A stretch of DNA of 64,000 bases from Neobacillus sp. WH10 (GTDB lineage: Bacteria; Bacillota; Bacilli; Bacillales; Cytobacillaceae): positions 2,418,001 through 2,482,000 of the forward strand of contig NZ_CP126110.1 of assembly GCF_030123405.1 (NCBI RefSeq), written 5' to 3'. This document shows positions 17,900 to 26,179 of this stretch, in pieces. The notes beneath the pieces were generated by a model. That model was given only the letters and a program-made list of their open reading frames with translations, was not told the DNA's origin and searched no databases. Position 1 is the first letter of the stretch. Every line of letters starts with the position of its first letter. A program made the translations under genes and the position numbers.

Positions 17900-18175
17900 A
17901 TGCGAATAAATGATACGAAATATGGTTTTTATTCCTATCAAAATCAAAAGAATCGTTCTAACATAGAAAATAATATAAAAAAATCAAACTCTTCATCAGA
18001 AGTGAAAATATCTTCACTAGGGAGAGAAATTTCTCAAGCGATGAAATCAGAGCAAGCACAGCGGCCAAACCGAATTGAAGAATTGAAAAAACAGATTTCC
18101 AACGGGAACTATCACGTTGATAGCAGTAAAATTGCCGATAAACTAATTGAATTTTGGAAGAATAACTCCATTTAG
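17900..18175 (+). CDS. flgM: Anti-sigma-D factor FlgM
   Basis: 91 residues; FlgM binds sigma-D and holds late flagellar genes off until the hook-basal body is complete. The disordered, Ser/Asn-rich N terminus and C-terminal sigma-binding helices (VKISSLGREISQAMK, RIEELKKQISNGNYHVDSSK, IADKLIEFW) match the family. Ribosome site AGGAGGTCAAGG precedes ATG 17900. It is first in the flgM-flgN-flgK-flgL unit, 11 bases before flgN. Confidence 0.92.
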   Translation: MRINDTKYGFYSYQNQKNRSNIENNIKKSNSSSEVKISSLGREISQAMKSEQAQRPNRIEELKKQISNGNYHVDSSKIADKLIEFWKNNSI

Positions 18176-18186
18176 GAGCTGAGAAA

Positions 18187-18672
18187 ATGGAATATCTAAA
18201 AATGTTAAAGCACACAATGGAAACTCTTGTCGATGTCCATAAACGCTTATTGGATTTGGTTAGAGAGAAACAACACATCCTTATTAAGGGTGACACTAAT
18301 GATCTTCAGAATATGGTCAATCGAGAAAGTTTATTCGTAGTCGAAATTCAAAAACTCGAAAAGAAAAGAAACCTATTAGTCCAAGAGTTTTTGGAGCAGA
18401 AGGGCGTTAAGGGTTCGTCCTTCCCCCTTGAGGAAATAATAAAAATGGAAGACGATACTGATACAAATGCCACTATAATAATCATAGCAAAGCAGCTTCG
18501 TATTTTGATTCAGGAAATTACCCAAATAAACGAAAGTAACCAACAATTAATCCTTACATCCCTTTCATATGTTCAATACTCTATGGGGATGTTAGTTCTA
18601 AAAGAACCAGCTATTGGATATGGACCAAATGCTGTCAATAGATATTCAAACCTATTAGATGCAAAAGTTTAG
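18187..18672 (+). CDS. flgN: Flagellar export chaperone FlgN
   Basis: 161-residue helical protein of the FlgN/YvyG family, the export chaperone for the hook-filament junction proteins FlgK and FlgL. The coiled-coil stretch LLDLVREKQHILIKGDTND and the following NRESLFVVEIQKLEK are typical. It lies between flgM and flgK, as in B. subtilis. Start ATG 18187 follows TAGGAGCTGAG, 8 bases after the flgM stop region. Confidence 0.9.
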   Translation: MEYLKMLKHTMETLVDVHKRLLDLVREKQHILIKGDTNDLQNMVNRESLFVVEIQKLEKKRNLLVQEFLEQKGVKGSSFPLEEIIKMEDDTDTNATIIIIAKQLRILIQEITQINESNQQLILTSLSYVQYSMGMLVLKEPAIGYGPNAVNRYSNLLDAKV

Positions 18673-18707
18673 ATGTATATAAATTTTAATAGAAGGAAGG
18701 AATGGGA

Positions 18708-20168
18708 ATGGCTTCAACTTTTCATGGATTAGAATTAGGGAAAAGGGGCCTTTATGCACAGCAATCAGCTCTTAATACCACTAGTCATAACATTACCAAT
18801 GTAAATACAATTGGATATAGCCGTCAAAGGGCAGAAATGCAAGCAACTAATGCGATTCCTTATCCAGGAATGCACGGCGATAAATCTCCCGCCCAATTGG
18901 GAACTGGTGTTGAGGTTAATAAACTGATTAGGTTAAGAGAAGAATTTTTAGATGTGCAATTTCGTAATGAATACAAAAATCTAGGTTACCATGAAGCAAA
19001 AAGTGGTACTTTTACTAGAATTGAAGAACTTCTGAATGAACCATCTGAAGATGGCCTAGCGCATACAATGGATGAATTCTGGAAGGGATGGCAGGAGCTA
19101 GTGAAAAACCCTGACAGTGCCGCTGTCCGTTCAGTAGTTAGACAAAAGGGAGTAGCCGTTGCCCAAACTTTCAATCAAATAATGGATTCTCTTGATCAGA
19201 TGCAGAATGATCTCCAAAACATAATAAAGACTAAAACGGAAGAGGTTAACTCTTTAGCTTCACAAATTAGTATTTTAAACGAACAAATTTCTCGAAGGAT
19301 AGTAAATGACTATCAACCAAATGATTTACTTGATCAACGAGATGTCTTAATAGACCAACTTTCTAAAATAGTGGATATAGATGTTAAGAATTCTGCGAAT
19401 GGCATGGTAGACATCAGTGTAGGTAATGGTGCTTTAGTTACTGGCAAAACATCTAATACGCTAACAATCGGCTTTGACCAAAATAGTGGATTAGTAGATC
19501 CAGCTGAGATAAAAATTGGTGGACAAACAGTAGATTTGGGTTCAGGGGAATTGTTGGGAAACATTGAATCGTATGGAATCATGGGAGGAAATCGAAATTC
19601 AACTATTCCTTATTATAAAGATAAAATCAATGAACTGGCGATGACATTCGCAAATGCAGTAAATGAAGTTCATTTAAGTGGTTTAAATTTAGATAATATT
19701 TCAGGTGTCTCGAACACAAAGGTGGAATTTTTTACAGGTTCATCCGCGAAAGACTTGCAAGTAAATCCAGAAATTATGAAATCTTTAAATTTAATTGCTG
19801 CTGCAAAAGACGAGGGCGGAGGGCAATCATCTAAAGGTAATGGTGAACTCGCTCAAGAAATTGCAAATATCAAATTCAAAGATCTTAATTTTACGGGTAC
19901 TACTTCTACTGCAGATGACTTTTATCGTAATATTATTGGTCAACTAGGTATTGATTCACAAGAATCTCAGCGGATGCAGAACAACTATGAAGGGATTATA
20001 AAGCAGGTAGAGAATCGCCGCCAATCCGTTTCCGGTGTATCCTTAGATGAAGAAGTGGCCAATATGATAAAATTTCAACAAGCATATAATGCTGCTGCAC
20101 GAATTGTTACGTCAGTGGATCAATGTTTAGATAAAGTGATCAACGGCATGGGCCGAGTAGGATTGTAG
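18708..20168 (+). CDS. flgK: Hook-filament junction protein FlgK (HAP1)
   Basis: 486 residues from ATG 18708; the site AAGGAAGG fits this start better than ATG 18702. FlgK forms the first junction ring between hook and filament. N-terminal axial motif (FHGLELGKRGLYAQQSALN, NITNVNTIGYSRQRAEM) and C-terminal axial helix (SLDEEVANMIKFQQAYNAA, LDKVINGMGRVGL) are clear. It ends 10 bases before flgL. Confidence 0.95.
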   Translation: MASTFHGLELGKRGLYAQQSALNTTSHNITNVNTIGYSRQRAEMQATNAIPYPGMHGDKSPAQLGTGVEVNKLIRLREEFLDVQFRNEYKNLGYHEAKSGTFTRIEELLNEPSEDGLAHTMDEFWKGWQELVKNPDSAAVRSVVRQKGVAVAQTFNQIMDSLDQMQNDLQNIIKTKTEEVNSLASQISILNEQISRRIVNDYQPNDLLDQRDVLIDQLSKIVDIDVKNSANGMVDISVGNGALVTGKTSNTLTIGFDQNSGLVDPAEIKIGGQTVDLGSGELLGNIESYGIMGGNRNSTIPYYKDKINELAMTFANAVNEVHLSGLNLDNISGVSNTKVEFFTGSSAKDLQVNPEIMKSLNLIAAAKDEGGGQSSKGNGELAQEIANIKFKDLNFTGTTSTADDFYRNIIGQLGIDSQESQRMQNNYEGIIKQVENRRQSVSGVSLDEEVANMIKFQQAYNAAARIVTSVDQCLDKVINGMGRVGL

Positions 20169-20178
20169 GAGGATCAAT

Positions 20179-21087
20179 ATGGGTTACCGAGTTACTCAAA
20201 CTATACTCAATCAAAATTTTTTGTTTAATTTACAGCGAAGTAATAAGGCAATGGAAAAATATCAAGAACAGGCATCTTCAGGAAAGAAAATTAATAGACC
20301 CTCCGACAATCCAATAACAGCGGTTCATGGAATGTTTTACCGTTCTTCGCTTAATGAAGTCGAACAATTTAAACGAAATGCCGAGGACGGACACTCTTGG
20401 ATGAATTCGACAGATGAAGCGCTGAATGAGGTAAATTCTGTATTGCAGCGAGTTCGTGAGCTTACGGTACAGGGACTTAACGAAACGAATGATCCAAGTG
20501 CACTTTATGCTATTGGTGAAGAAATCAATCAGCTAAAAGAACATCTAGGTGAGATCGCCAATACGCAAATTGCAGGCAAATACATTTTTGCGGGTACGGA
20601 TATAAAAACCCCCCCTTATAGGACGGATCCAGCTGTACCAGGGTCACCAAAAGAGTTTAGAAGCACAAACCAAGAAATGTTAGAGTTACAAGTGGGACAG
20701 ACAAATTATGTACAAATAAATACTAATGGAACAAACGTATTCAATAATGACGGTATCGGCGGGATATTTAAAGTGCTCTCAGATATCGAATCCGATTTTA
20801 AATCTTCCAATAAGATTACCACTGATCACTTAGGTAAATTAGATAATCAGATGGATAATATCCTCAAGGAACGCTCAGAATTGGGCGCACGCGTAAACCG
20901 AATGGAGTTAAGTATGTCGCGGATCGATGGAATCGAAATATCAACAACCAGTTTATTATCAAAGGAAGAGGATGTGGATATTGCGAAAGTAATTATTGAT
21001 TTGAAGGCACAGGAAAATGTGCAGCGTGCTGCATTATCCGTAGGTGCTCGTATTATTCAAACATCCTTAGTAGATTTTTTACGTTAA
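20179..21087 (+). CDS. flgL: Hook-filament junction protein FlgL (HAP3)
   Basis: 302 residues, flagellin-like at both ends (YRVTQTILNQNFLFNLQRSN at the start, VDIAKVIIDLKAQENVQRAAL at the end). FlgL is the second junction protein onto which flagellin polymerises. Ribosome site GGAGGATCAAT precedes ATG 20179. It is the last gene of the flgM-flgL unit, followed by a strong terminator. Confidence 0.94.
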   Translation: MGYRVTQTILNQNFLFNLQRSNKAMEKYQEQASSGKKINRPSDNPITAVHGMFYRSSLNEVEQFKRNAEDGHSWMNSTDEALNEVNSVLQRVRELTVQGLNETNDPSALYAIGEEINQLKEHLGEIANTQIAGKYIFAGTDIKTPPYRTDPAVPGSPKEFRSTNQEMLELQVGQTNYVQINTNGTNVFNNDGIGGIFKVLSDIESDFKSSNKITTDHLGKLDNQMDNILKERSELGARVNRMELSMSRIDGIEISTTSLLSKEEDVDIAKVIIDLKAQENVQRAALSVGARIIQTSLVDFLR

Positions 21088-21097
21088 TTTTTTTCTC

Positions 21098-21132
21098 GGG
21101 TAACACATGCAGCTTTTGTGTTATCCTTTTTT
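21098..21132 (+). terminator. Intrinsic terminator after flgL
   Basis: Stem GGGTAACACA / TGTGTTATCC followed by TTTTTT. Confidence 0.85.
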
Positions 21133-21266
21133 GGTTTTATGATATTAAAAATAATTCACTTTCAATTTGGTAAAGCATTTCCAAAATTCAGTATCTTTTA
21201 TCCTGTTATTTTGATAAAATTAAAAAGAAAATTATAATTTAATAATGACGATAGCAGGTGTAGTTT

Positions 21267-21890
21267 ATGTATCCTAAAGTAAATCAGAATATAATGATTG
21301 ATATAAAAAGTCATGGTCGGACATTTCGGTCTATTATTGCCGAGGTTGGAGAAGAGGAAATTTTAATTAGTTTTCCTTTAGATAGGAAAATAATCGGGCT
21401 GTTACCGGAAGGATCGCTTGTAGATATCATCTATATGGTGGATGAAAATCAATATAAGTTCCTATCAAAAATTATTGGCAGAAAAACAGATACAATCCCT
21501 TTATGTCGAATATCGAAACCACAGGAAAAAGAGATTATCAGGATTCAACGAAGAGATAATTTTCGTGTGAATTCCCATTTATTGCTGATGATAAATGAAA
21601 ATAGGCTATACACTATCAATATAAGCGCAGGTGGAATATTGTTTAGCTGTGGATTGGAAATGGAACTGCAGCAAGGAGAATTGGTTTTGGGGACTTTGAT
21701 ACTTCCGTCTATACAGGGAAAGGACACGGCCATTATACCCTTTCAAGGCCAAATTAAACGAATCAACGTATTAAAAAATCTAGATAGAAAAAATATTGCT
21801 TTAAAATTTACTGAGATAAATAACCGGGATCAAATGAAAATTGTTCAACATTGTTTTGAAAGACAAAGGCAAAGCAGATTGACACGGTAA
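21267..21890 (+). CDS. PilZ-domain flagellar brake protein (YcgR/MotI-like)
   Basis: 207 residues with a YcgR-type N-terminal domain (about 1-95) and a C-terminal PilZ domain (about 97-205). The c-di-GMP binding motif RRDNFRV (RxxxR type) and the paired NISAGGILF segment are both present. In B. subtilis, YpfA/MotI binds c-di-GMP and disengages the MotA stator; a similar brake role is inferred. It lies between flgL and a Myb-like gene, inside the region that also carries two c-di-GMP riboswitches. There is no signal peptide or membrane segment. The ribosome site before ATG 21267 is modest (GCAGGTG). Confidence 0.85.
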   Translation: MYPKVNQNIMIDIKSHGRTFRSIIAEVGEEEILISFPLDRKIIGLLPEGSLVDIIYMVDENQYKFLSKIIGRKTDTIPLCRISKPQEKEIIRIQRRDNFRVNSHLLLMINENRLYTINISAGGILFSCGLEMELQQGELVLGTLILPSIQGKDTAIIPFQGQIKRINVLKNLDRKNIALKFTEINNRDQMKIVQHCFERQRQSRLTR

Positions 21891-22013
21891 TCAAAATTAT
21901 TTCAAAATACAATTAAATATTATCTTGGTCTGTTCTAATCTATCATGGTTAATAAGCTATATAAATATATTCTATAAGTTTCAATGTTCTTTTCAAAATA
22001 TTCAAACCAATCA

Positions 22014-22042
22014 TTTACAAATCTTTACAAAGTCAGTATAAT
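22014..22042 (+). promoter_or_regulatory. Sigma-A promoter for the Myb-like gene
   Basis: TTTACA at 22014-22019, a 17-base spacer and TATAAT at 22037-22042. It lies in a 357-base gap that holds no other gene. Confidence 0.65.
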
Positions 22043-22247
22043 TATTATAAAATAAGTTAACCTAAAAATTTTCACATTTTTTGATATACACCCAAAAAAA
22101 AATTCATAACAACGAAACATATATTAAAACATCAGGTATGAAGAGAGTTTGAAAATGTCAAAATTAGTTTTACCTTTTTGTAGATGGGCAAAAAAGTTTG
22201 TAAAACCAAGTATGTTCAAATCTCATATTCATTTTGGAGGTATTCTA

Positions 22248-23153
22248 ATGAGTTTTAAATCTGCAATATTTCAGATGAAAGAAGCGATAATCAATCAAGA
22301 AGTAGGACCATCAGAACAAGATTTTATTCAAAATTTGGAGTCTAACAACGGCTTACGTGCTGGATCATTAATTTTTTATTATAATAATTTTGTGATGTTA
22401 AGAATGAATAACTCTGAAAATTCTACCCAGATTCTTGATGATTCCAAAAAAGTTAATCGAAAATGGAGCAAAAATGAAATTGAGTTTTTGTTTCAATATA
22501 TTAAGGAACGACAAGAAGAAGGTGCTCTAAATATTACAGAAATTTTAGAGGAAGCAGCTAAAGTTTTAAATCGTGGATATCAGTCAGTTAACTATAAATA
22601 TTATTCGATTATCAAGGCAAAGGCTAAAGAAGAAGATGCCAATCAAAATGGCTATCAATTTATAACGATAACTGAGAAGAACGTTCCTGTGTTGGCTACA
22701 GAAGTAATAGGGGATACGCAGACTACGCCACAAGTCCATCAGATGTCATCGGCGCAAGATCAGGATGATTTGCTCGACATCTTATCTGGACTAATAACCA
22801 ATGTGCAACAACTTCCTGGGATTAATTTAAACGAACTTTTTAGAAGTTTATATCATCTTACAAACATGGCGCTTCAGAATCAGGATGCGGTTCAACAGAT
22901 TGAAAGTATGAAATCAGAAATCAATCTTGAAAAAGAAGCAATACGTGAGCAGTTAAAGAAAAAGGAACAACAATTCATTCAGGAGAAAAAACGTAATGAT
23001 GAATTGCAATTAGAGGTTGCTAAGCTGGCAAAGGAGATTACTGCCTTTAACCAATTAGGAGATGCTGCAAAAATACAACAACTGAAATCGTACAATCAAA
23101 GGCTTAATTACATCATTGACAGCTTCGGAGTAGTTCTTAAAGTTAGCGGCTAA
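22248..23153 (+). CDS. Myb/SANT-like DNA-binding protein with C-terminal coiled coil
   Basis: 301 residues from ATG 22248 (TTTTGGAGG seven bases before). The frame is open to 22149 and a start at 22155 is possible. Residues about 60-115 (RKWSKNEIEFLFQYIKER, AAKVLNRGYQSVNYKYYSII) resemble the Myb/SANT-like helix-turn-helix of RsfA-type Bacillus regulators. A glutamine/acidic linker follows, then a coiled coil (about 215-290, EKEAIREQLKKKEQQFI). I do not recognise it as a known flagellar gene. It is transcribed alone from a sigma-A-like promoter between the PilZ gene and fliS, so it may be a local transcription regulator. Confidence 0.65.
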   Translation: MSFKSAIFQMKEAIINQEVGPSEQDFIQNLESNNGLRAGSLIFYYNNFVMLRMNNSENSTQILDDSKKVNRKWSKNEIEFLFQYIKERQEEGALNITEILEEAAKVLNRGYQSVNYKYYSIIKAKAKEEDANQNGYQFITITEKNVPVLATEVIGDTQTTPQVHQMSSAQDQDDLLDILSGLITNVQQLPGINLNELFRSLYHLTNMALQNQDAVQQIESMKSEINLEKEAIREQLKKKEQQFIQEKKRNDELQLEVAKLAKEITAFNQLGDAAKIQQLKSYNQRLNYIIDSFGVVLKVSG

Positions 23154-23205
23154 GTTTTTAGAAAGAACAGCCATTAAAACATCAAATTATTTTTATCTCA
23201 TCTCC

Positions 23206-23232
23206 TTAACTATTTTTCGGTTTTTCCGATAA
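23206..23232 (+). promoter_or_regulatory. Sigma-D promoter for fliS-fliT
   Basis: TTAA at 23206-23209, a 15-base spacer and TCCGATAA at 23225-23232, 43 bases before fliS. Confidence 0.78.
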
Positions 23233-23275
23233 ATAATAATAGAACGCAGTGGATTTTAAAAGGAGAAAATCAAAC

Positions 23276-23656
23276 ATGGCATTTAGCAATCCTTATCAAA
23301 CTTATCAAAAACAAGCGGTTACTACTTCTAAACCAGAAGAATTGACCCTTATGTTATATCAAGGCATGGTTAAATTCATCCGTTTGTCCAAAACAGCCCT
23401 TCAACAAAACAAACTTGAGGAAAGTCACAGTTACAACCTAAGAGCCCAAGATATCGTGAGTGAGTTAATGATGACTTTGAAAAAAGAGTACACCATCTCT
23501 GATTCATTGTATACTTTATATGAATATATGAAATCTCGTTTAATTGAGGCCAACATTCATAAAAAACTGGACATATTAGAAGAAGTGGAAGGGTATGCTC
23601 TGGAATTAGCGGAAGCTTGGTCAACCGCTATGAATCAAAAGAAAACGAATAATTAA
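23276..23656 (+). CDS. fliS: Flagellin export chaperone FliS
   Basis: 126 residues from ATG 23276 (AAAAGGAG upstream; nine further in-frame codons to 23249 overlap the leader). FliS binds the flagellin C terminus and keeps it unfolded until export. The family pattern NPYQTYQKQAVTTSKPEELTL at the start and the helical remainder are clear. It is followed 14 bases later by fliT. Confidence 0.94.
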   Translation: MAFSNPYQTYQKQAVTTSKPEELTLMLYQGMVKFIRLSKTALQQNKLEESHSYNLRAQDIVSELMMTLKKEYTISDSLYTLYEYMKSRLIEANIHKKLDILEEVEGYALELAEAWSTAMNQKKTNN

Positions 23657-23670
23657 GGTTTGGTATCCCT

Positions 23671-24018
23671 ATGAACGAATTAATTACAGACATTTATGAA
23701 ATAACGATAAACATGCATCGTGCCTTAAATGTAGAAAATTTTGCAGAATTTGATCAATTATTAAATAATCGGAATTCAATAATGATCAGGATTGATAGGT
23801 TCAGGTCTGAAAATCCAAACTACCAATATACAGCTAAAGACAAACAATTGTTGGAAGAAGCTCGTTGTCTTGACCAACGTTTGACTTTCCTATTAAGAGA
23901 AAATATTGCTGAAACACAGAACTCTCTAAATCAAATAAAGCAGAATAAACAAGTTTCCCAAAAATATCGCCCATATCTTAAACAAACAGACGGTGTATAT
24001 TTAGATTCCAAAAAGTAA
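23671..24018 (+). CDS. fliT: Flagellar chaperone FliT-like protein
   Basis: 115-residue, mainly helical, charged protein directly after fliS, the standard position of fliT, which encodes the FliD chaperone. Family similarity is low, as usual for FliT, so the call rests mostly on size, helical character and position. A terminator follows, so fliS-fliT form one sigma-D unit. Confidence 0.75.
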   Translation: MNELITDIYEITINMHRALNVENFAEFDQLLNNRNSIMIRIDRFRSENPNYQYTAKDKQLLEEARCLDQRLTFLLRENIAETQNSLNQIKQNKQVSQKYRPYLKQTDGVYLDSKK

Positions 24019-24023
24019 TTAAA

Positions 24024-24070
24024 GTGCGTGATCACACATGACGGAATGGGTGATTCATGCATTTTTTTTT
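24024..24070 (+). terminator. Intrinsic terminator after fliT
   Basis: Imperfect stem TGCGTGATCAC / GTGATTCATGCA followed by T10. Confidence 0.8.
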
Positions 24071-24295
24071 TGTAAAAAAAAATTAAAAATAAAAGGCTAA
24101 TTTTAGCTTATTTGGCCCGTAGGAATGATTGATAGGACTATTTACGATAAAAATATGAATTTTTTATGGGTATATTTTTGAAAATGAAACTTTTGGACTA
24201 GTAATTTCGACACAAAATGATAAAATAGTAGTATATTCGATATTGCAAAAACATTCTATGATTTATTTAGAGATTAGTATAATATTTACAAATAA

Positions 24296-24390
24296 TTATC
24301 TCGAAAAGGCATAGCTGATGAAAATCAGTGTCGCAAAGCTATAGGGACTAAGGTGCATTTGCACTATGTCAGCCAGTTACCAAAAGATTA
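24296..24390 (+). ncRNA. c-di-GMP-I (GEMM) riboswitch aptamer, second copy
   Basis: Landmarks in order are AAGGCATAGC, the hairpin CTGATGAAAATCAG, TGTCGCAAAGCTATAGGGACTA (split here as TGTCGCAAAGC and TATAGGGACTAAGG), a GTGCATTTGCAC hairpin, then TATGTCAGCCAGTTACC. This is the typical Gram-positive GEMM-I layout. It lies in a 536-base gap after fliT. A TATAAT at about 24279-24284 just upstream could be its promoter -10. A terminator between aptamer and gene gives a transcriptional output. Ligand identity is inferred from the family. Confidence 0.85.
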
Positions 24391-24415
24391 AGGATTTGAA
24401 ATAGGTAAAATGTCT

Positions 24416-24455
24416 TGCTAGGGTGCTTATTTACCCTGCGTAGATTTTTTTCTCT
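24416..24455 (+). promoter_or_regulatory. First hairpin downstream of the riboswitch, possible competing terminator
   Basis: AGGGT-GCTTATTT-ACCCT hairpin followed after GCGTAGA by a T7 run. It could be one arm of the termination/antitermination choice. Confidence 0.4.
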
Positions 24456-24456
24456 A

Positions 24457-24492
24457 TTACCTCCCTTTTGGTAAAGGCGAGGTTATTTTTTT
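24457..24492 (+). terminator. Riboswitch-associated intrinsic terminator
   Basis: Stem ACCTC-CCTTT / AAAGG-C-GAGGT with a TGGT loop and one bulged C, followed by TATTTTTTT. It lies 62 bases before ATG 24555, so it is a riboswitch expression platform rather than a gene-end terminator. Confidence 0.75.
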
Positions 24493-24554
24493 GCCTAAGC
24501 AAAGAAAAAACCATCGTACTCTAAAATATCCAGTTTGTCGAGAGGAAGGTATTC

Positions 24555-24869
24555 ATGATCCAACAGCAAGCATTAACAGACAATCGAGTGTATGGTAAGC
24601 TTTATAATTTTATGGAGTATAAAAAGATGAAACCATACTTCGAAAAACCTATTAAAATAACAATGGGGAATCCAATAAATGACACTTATTATTTGGTGAA
24701 AAATTTAGTCTACAAGGAAAAGCAGATTTTTGCAATGAAGCAAAATCAGGATTCAAACACAATTATTTTAGTAGAAGCTAAAATAGAAGATGGCCAACTA
24801 ATACATATTTCTAAGCTTTCAGAAGAATTTTTGGGAGACCTTAGCGGGATGTTTGAAAGAACTATATAA
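24555..24869 (+). CDS. Small protein of unknown function under c-di-GMP riboswitch control
   Basis: 104 residues starting at ATG 24555 behind GAGAGGAAGG. I do not recognise the family. The C-terminal two thirds alternates short beta strands with acidic turns (YYLVKNLVYKEKQIFAMKQ, TIILVEAKIEDGQLIHISKL, EEFLGDLSGMFE), slightly like DUF1292-type small proteins, but that is weak. No signal peptide, membrane segment or metal motif is seen. It is the first gene after the riboswitch-terminator leader and lies 94 bases before a cell-wall hydrolase gene. Confidence 0.6.
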   Translation: MIQQQALTDNRVYGKLYNFMEYKKMKPYFEKPIKITMGNPINDTYYLVKNLVYKEKQIFAMKQNQDSNTIILVEAKIEDGQLIHISKLSEEFLGDLSGMFERTI

Positions 24870-24963
24870 TACTTTCTAGGAAAATATAGCTAGAAAAAAA
24901 TTAATGGGTGTTTTGGATTAATTTTTGTTAGTTTGAGTATATAGGACGAAAGGATGTAATCTA

Positions 24964-25632
24964 TTGATTACCAGTGATAATTGGTTTACCCAAACAATGC
25001 TGATTAATACTTTATCTAGGACTGAAAAACTACGTTCGCAGTTGGCAGGATCCACTTCTGATGGGCACAATCTATTTGCTTCAGTCTTGAATCAACTATT
25101 GATCCAACAGGAAAGTCAATCGGCAGTAAAACCTCAAATTAATACTTTTATTCCTAATGTTATTTCAGCTGTGGAGCCTAATTTGAGTAATCAAAATGTG
25201 TCATTGAATGCGAATGAACCATTACGTTTCCAATTAATTGACCCGGAAAAGTTAAATCAAGTATTGGATGGAAAATTAAAGGGAATGGGTGAAGTTTTTG
25301 TTCGCGCGGGAAACCGGTATAATATCAATCCAGCATTATTGACTGCCATTGCTCAACATGAAACCGGCAACGGGAAATCCCGTGCCGCTGCAGAAAAAAA
25401 TAATGTTGCTGGGATGATGAGTGTTAATGGCTTGAAATCGTACTCTTCAATCGAAGATAGCATAATGGATATGGCTCGCAATTTAAGTAAGAATTATTTA
25501 GGACAGGGCTTAACAAGTATTTCAAAGATTGGGTCGAAGTACGCACCGATTGGAGCAGATAATGATCCATCCGGCCTAAATAATAATTGGGTAGTAGGGG
25601 TAACCAAGTTTTTTGAACAGCTTAGAGTGTAA
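24964..25632 (+). CDS. FlgJ-like peptidoglycan hydrolase (glucosaminidase/transglycosylase domain)
   Basis: 222 residues from TTG 24964 (AAAGGATG upstream). The N-terminal 100 residues are a polar linker. Residues about 105-222 form a muramidase-type domain with catalytic-glutamate context (NPALLTAIAQHETGNGKSRA) and a GLTSISKIGSKYAPIGADND motif as in lytic/glucosaminidase domains. It has no classical signal peptide, so it may be exported by the flagellar system like FlgJ, cutting peptidoglycan so the rod can pass. It sits directly before flgB, consistent with rod assembly. It may be cotranscribed with the riboswitch-controlled gene, as I see no terminator between them. Confidence 0.7.
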   Translation: MITSDNWFTQTMLINTLSRTEKLRSQLAGSTSDGHNLFASVLNQLLIQQESQSAVKPQINTFIPNVISAVEPNLSNQNVSLNANEPLRFQLIDPEKLNQVLDGKLKGMGEVFVRAGNRYNINPALLTAIAQHETGNGKSRAAAEKNNVAGMMSVNGLKSYSSIEDSIMDMARNLSKNYLGQGLTSISKIGSKYAPIGADNDPSGLNNNWVVGVTKFFEQLRV

Positions 25633-25781
25633 CAAAGTTTGAATAGGACATCAGGTAAGAAAAAAAAACTGGCAAAACAACCCTTTTAATAGTATATTGA
25701 TGTAGAAAGTTCTTCGTTTTTGATAAATTCATCAAAAATAATCAAAAAATCTTCTTAAAGATGGAAAGGAGAGTCCTCATC

Positions 25782-26174
25782 TTGAATAATATCGGCATCC
25801 TACATTCAGCATTAAATGCTTCCAGTCTTCGTCAACAGGTCATATCAAATAATATAGCAAATGCGGAAACTCCTGGTTATAAATCTAAGCAAGTGGTGTT
25901 TGAGGATATATTAAAGCAACAATTATCTAATCAAACAAATTTTGTAGGAAAACGGACGGACCCTCGTCATGTAATGATTGGGAAATCCGGTGCCACTCCT
26001 ATGGCCCAGACGATAGAGAATTCGGATACAGTCATGCAAAACAATGGCAACAATGTTGATATCGACAAAGAAATGACTCAGATGGGAAATAATTCATTGT
26101 GGTACTATACACTAACACAGCAGCTAACTAGCCAATTTAACCAATTATCAATTTCCATCAAAGGAAGGAGTTAG
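25782..26174 (+). CDS. flgB: Flagellar basal-body rod protein FlgB
   Basis: 130 residues, proximal rod subunit. TTG 25782 is preferred because GGAAAGGAGAG precedes it; ATG 25761 lies inside that ribosome site. The axial motif SNNIANAETPGYKSKQVVFE is diagnostic, with a C-terminal helical segment MTQMGNNSLWYYTLTQQL. It opens the long fla operon, five bases before flgC. Confidence 0.93.
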   Translation: MNNIGILHSALNASSLRQQVISNNIANAETPGYKSKQVVFEDILKQQLSNQTNFVGKRTDPRHVMIGKSGATPMAQTIENSDTVMQNNGNNVDIDKEMTQMGNNSLWYYTLTQQLTSQFNQLSISIKGRS

Positions 26175-26179
26175 AAGCG

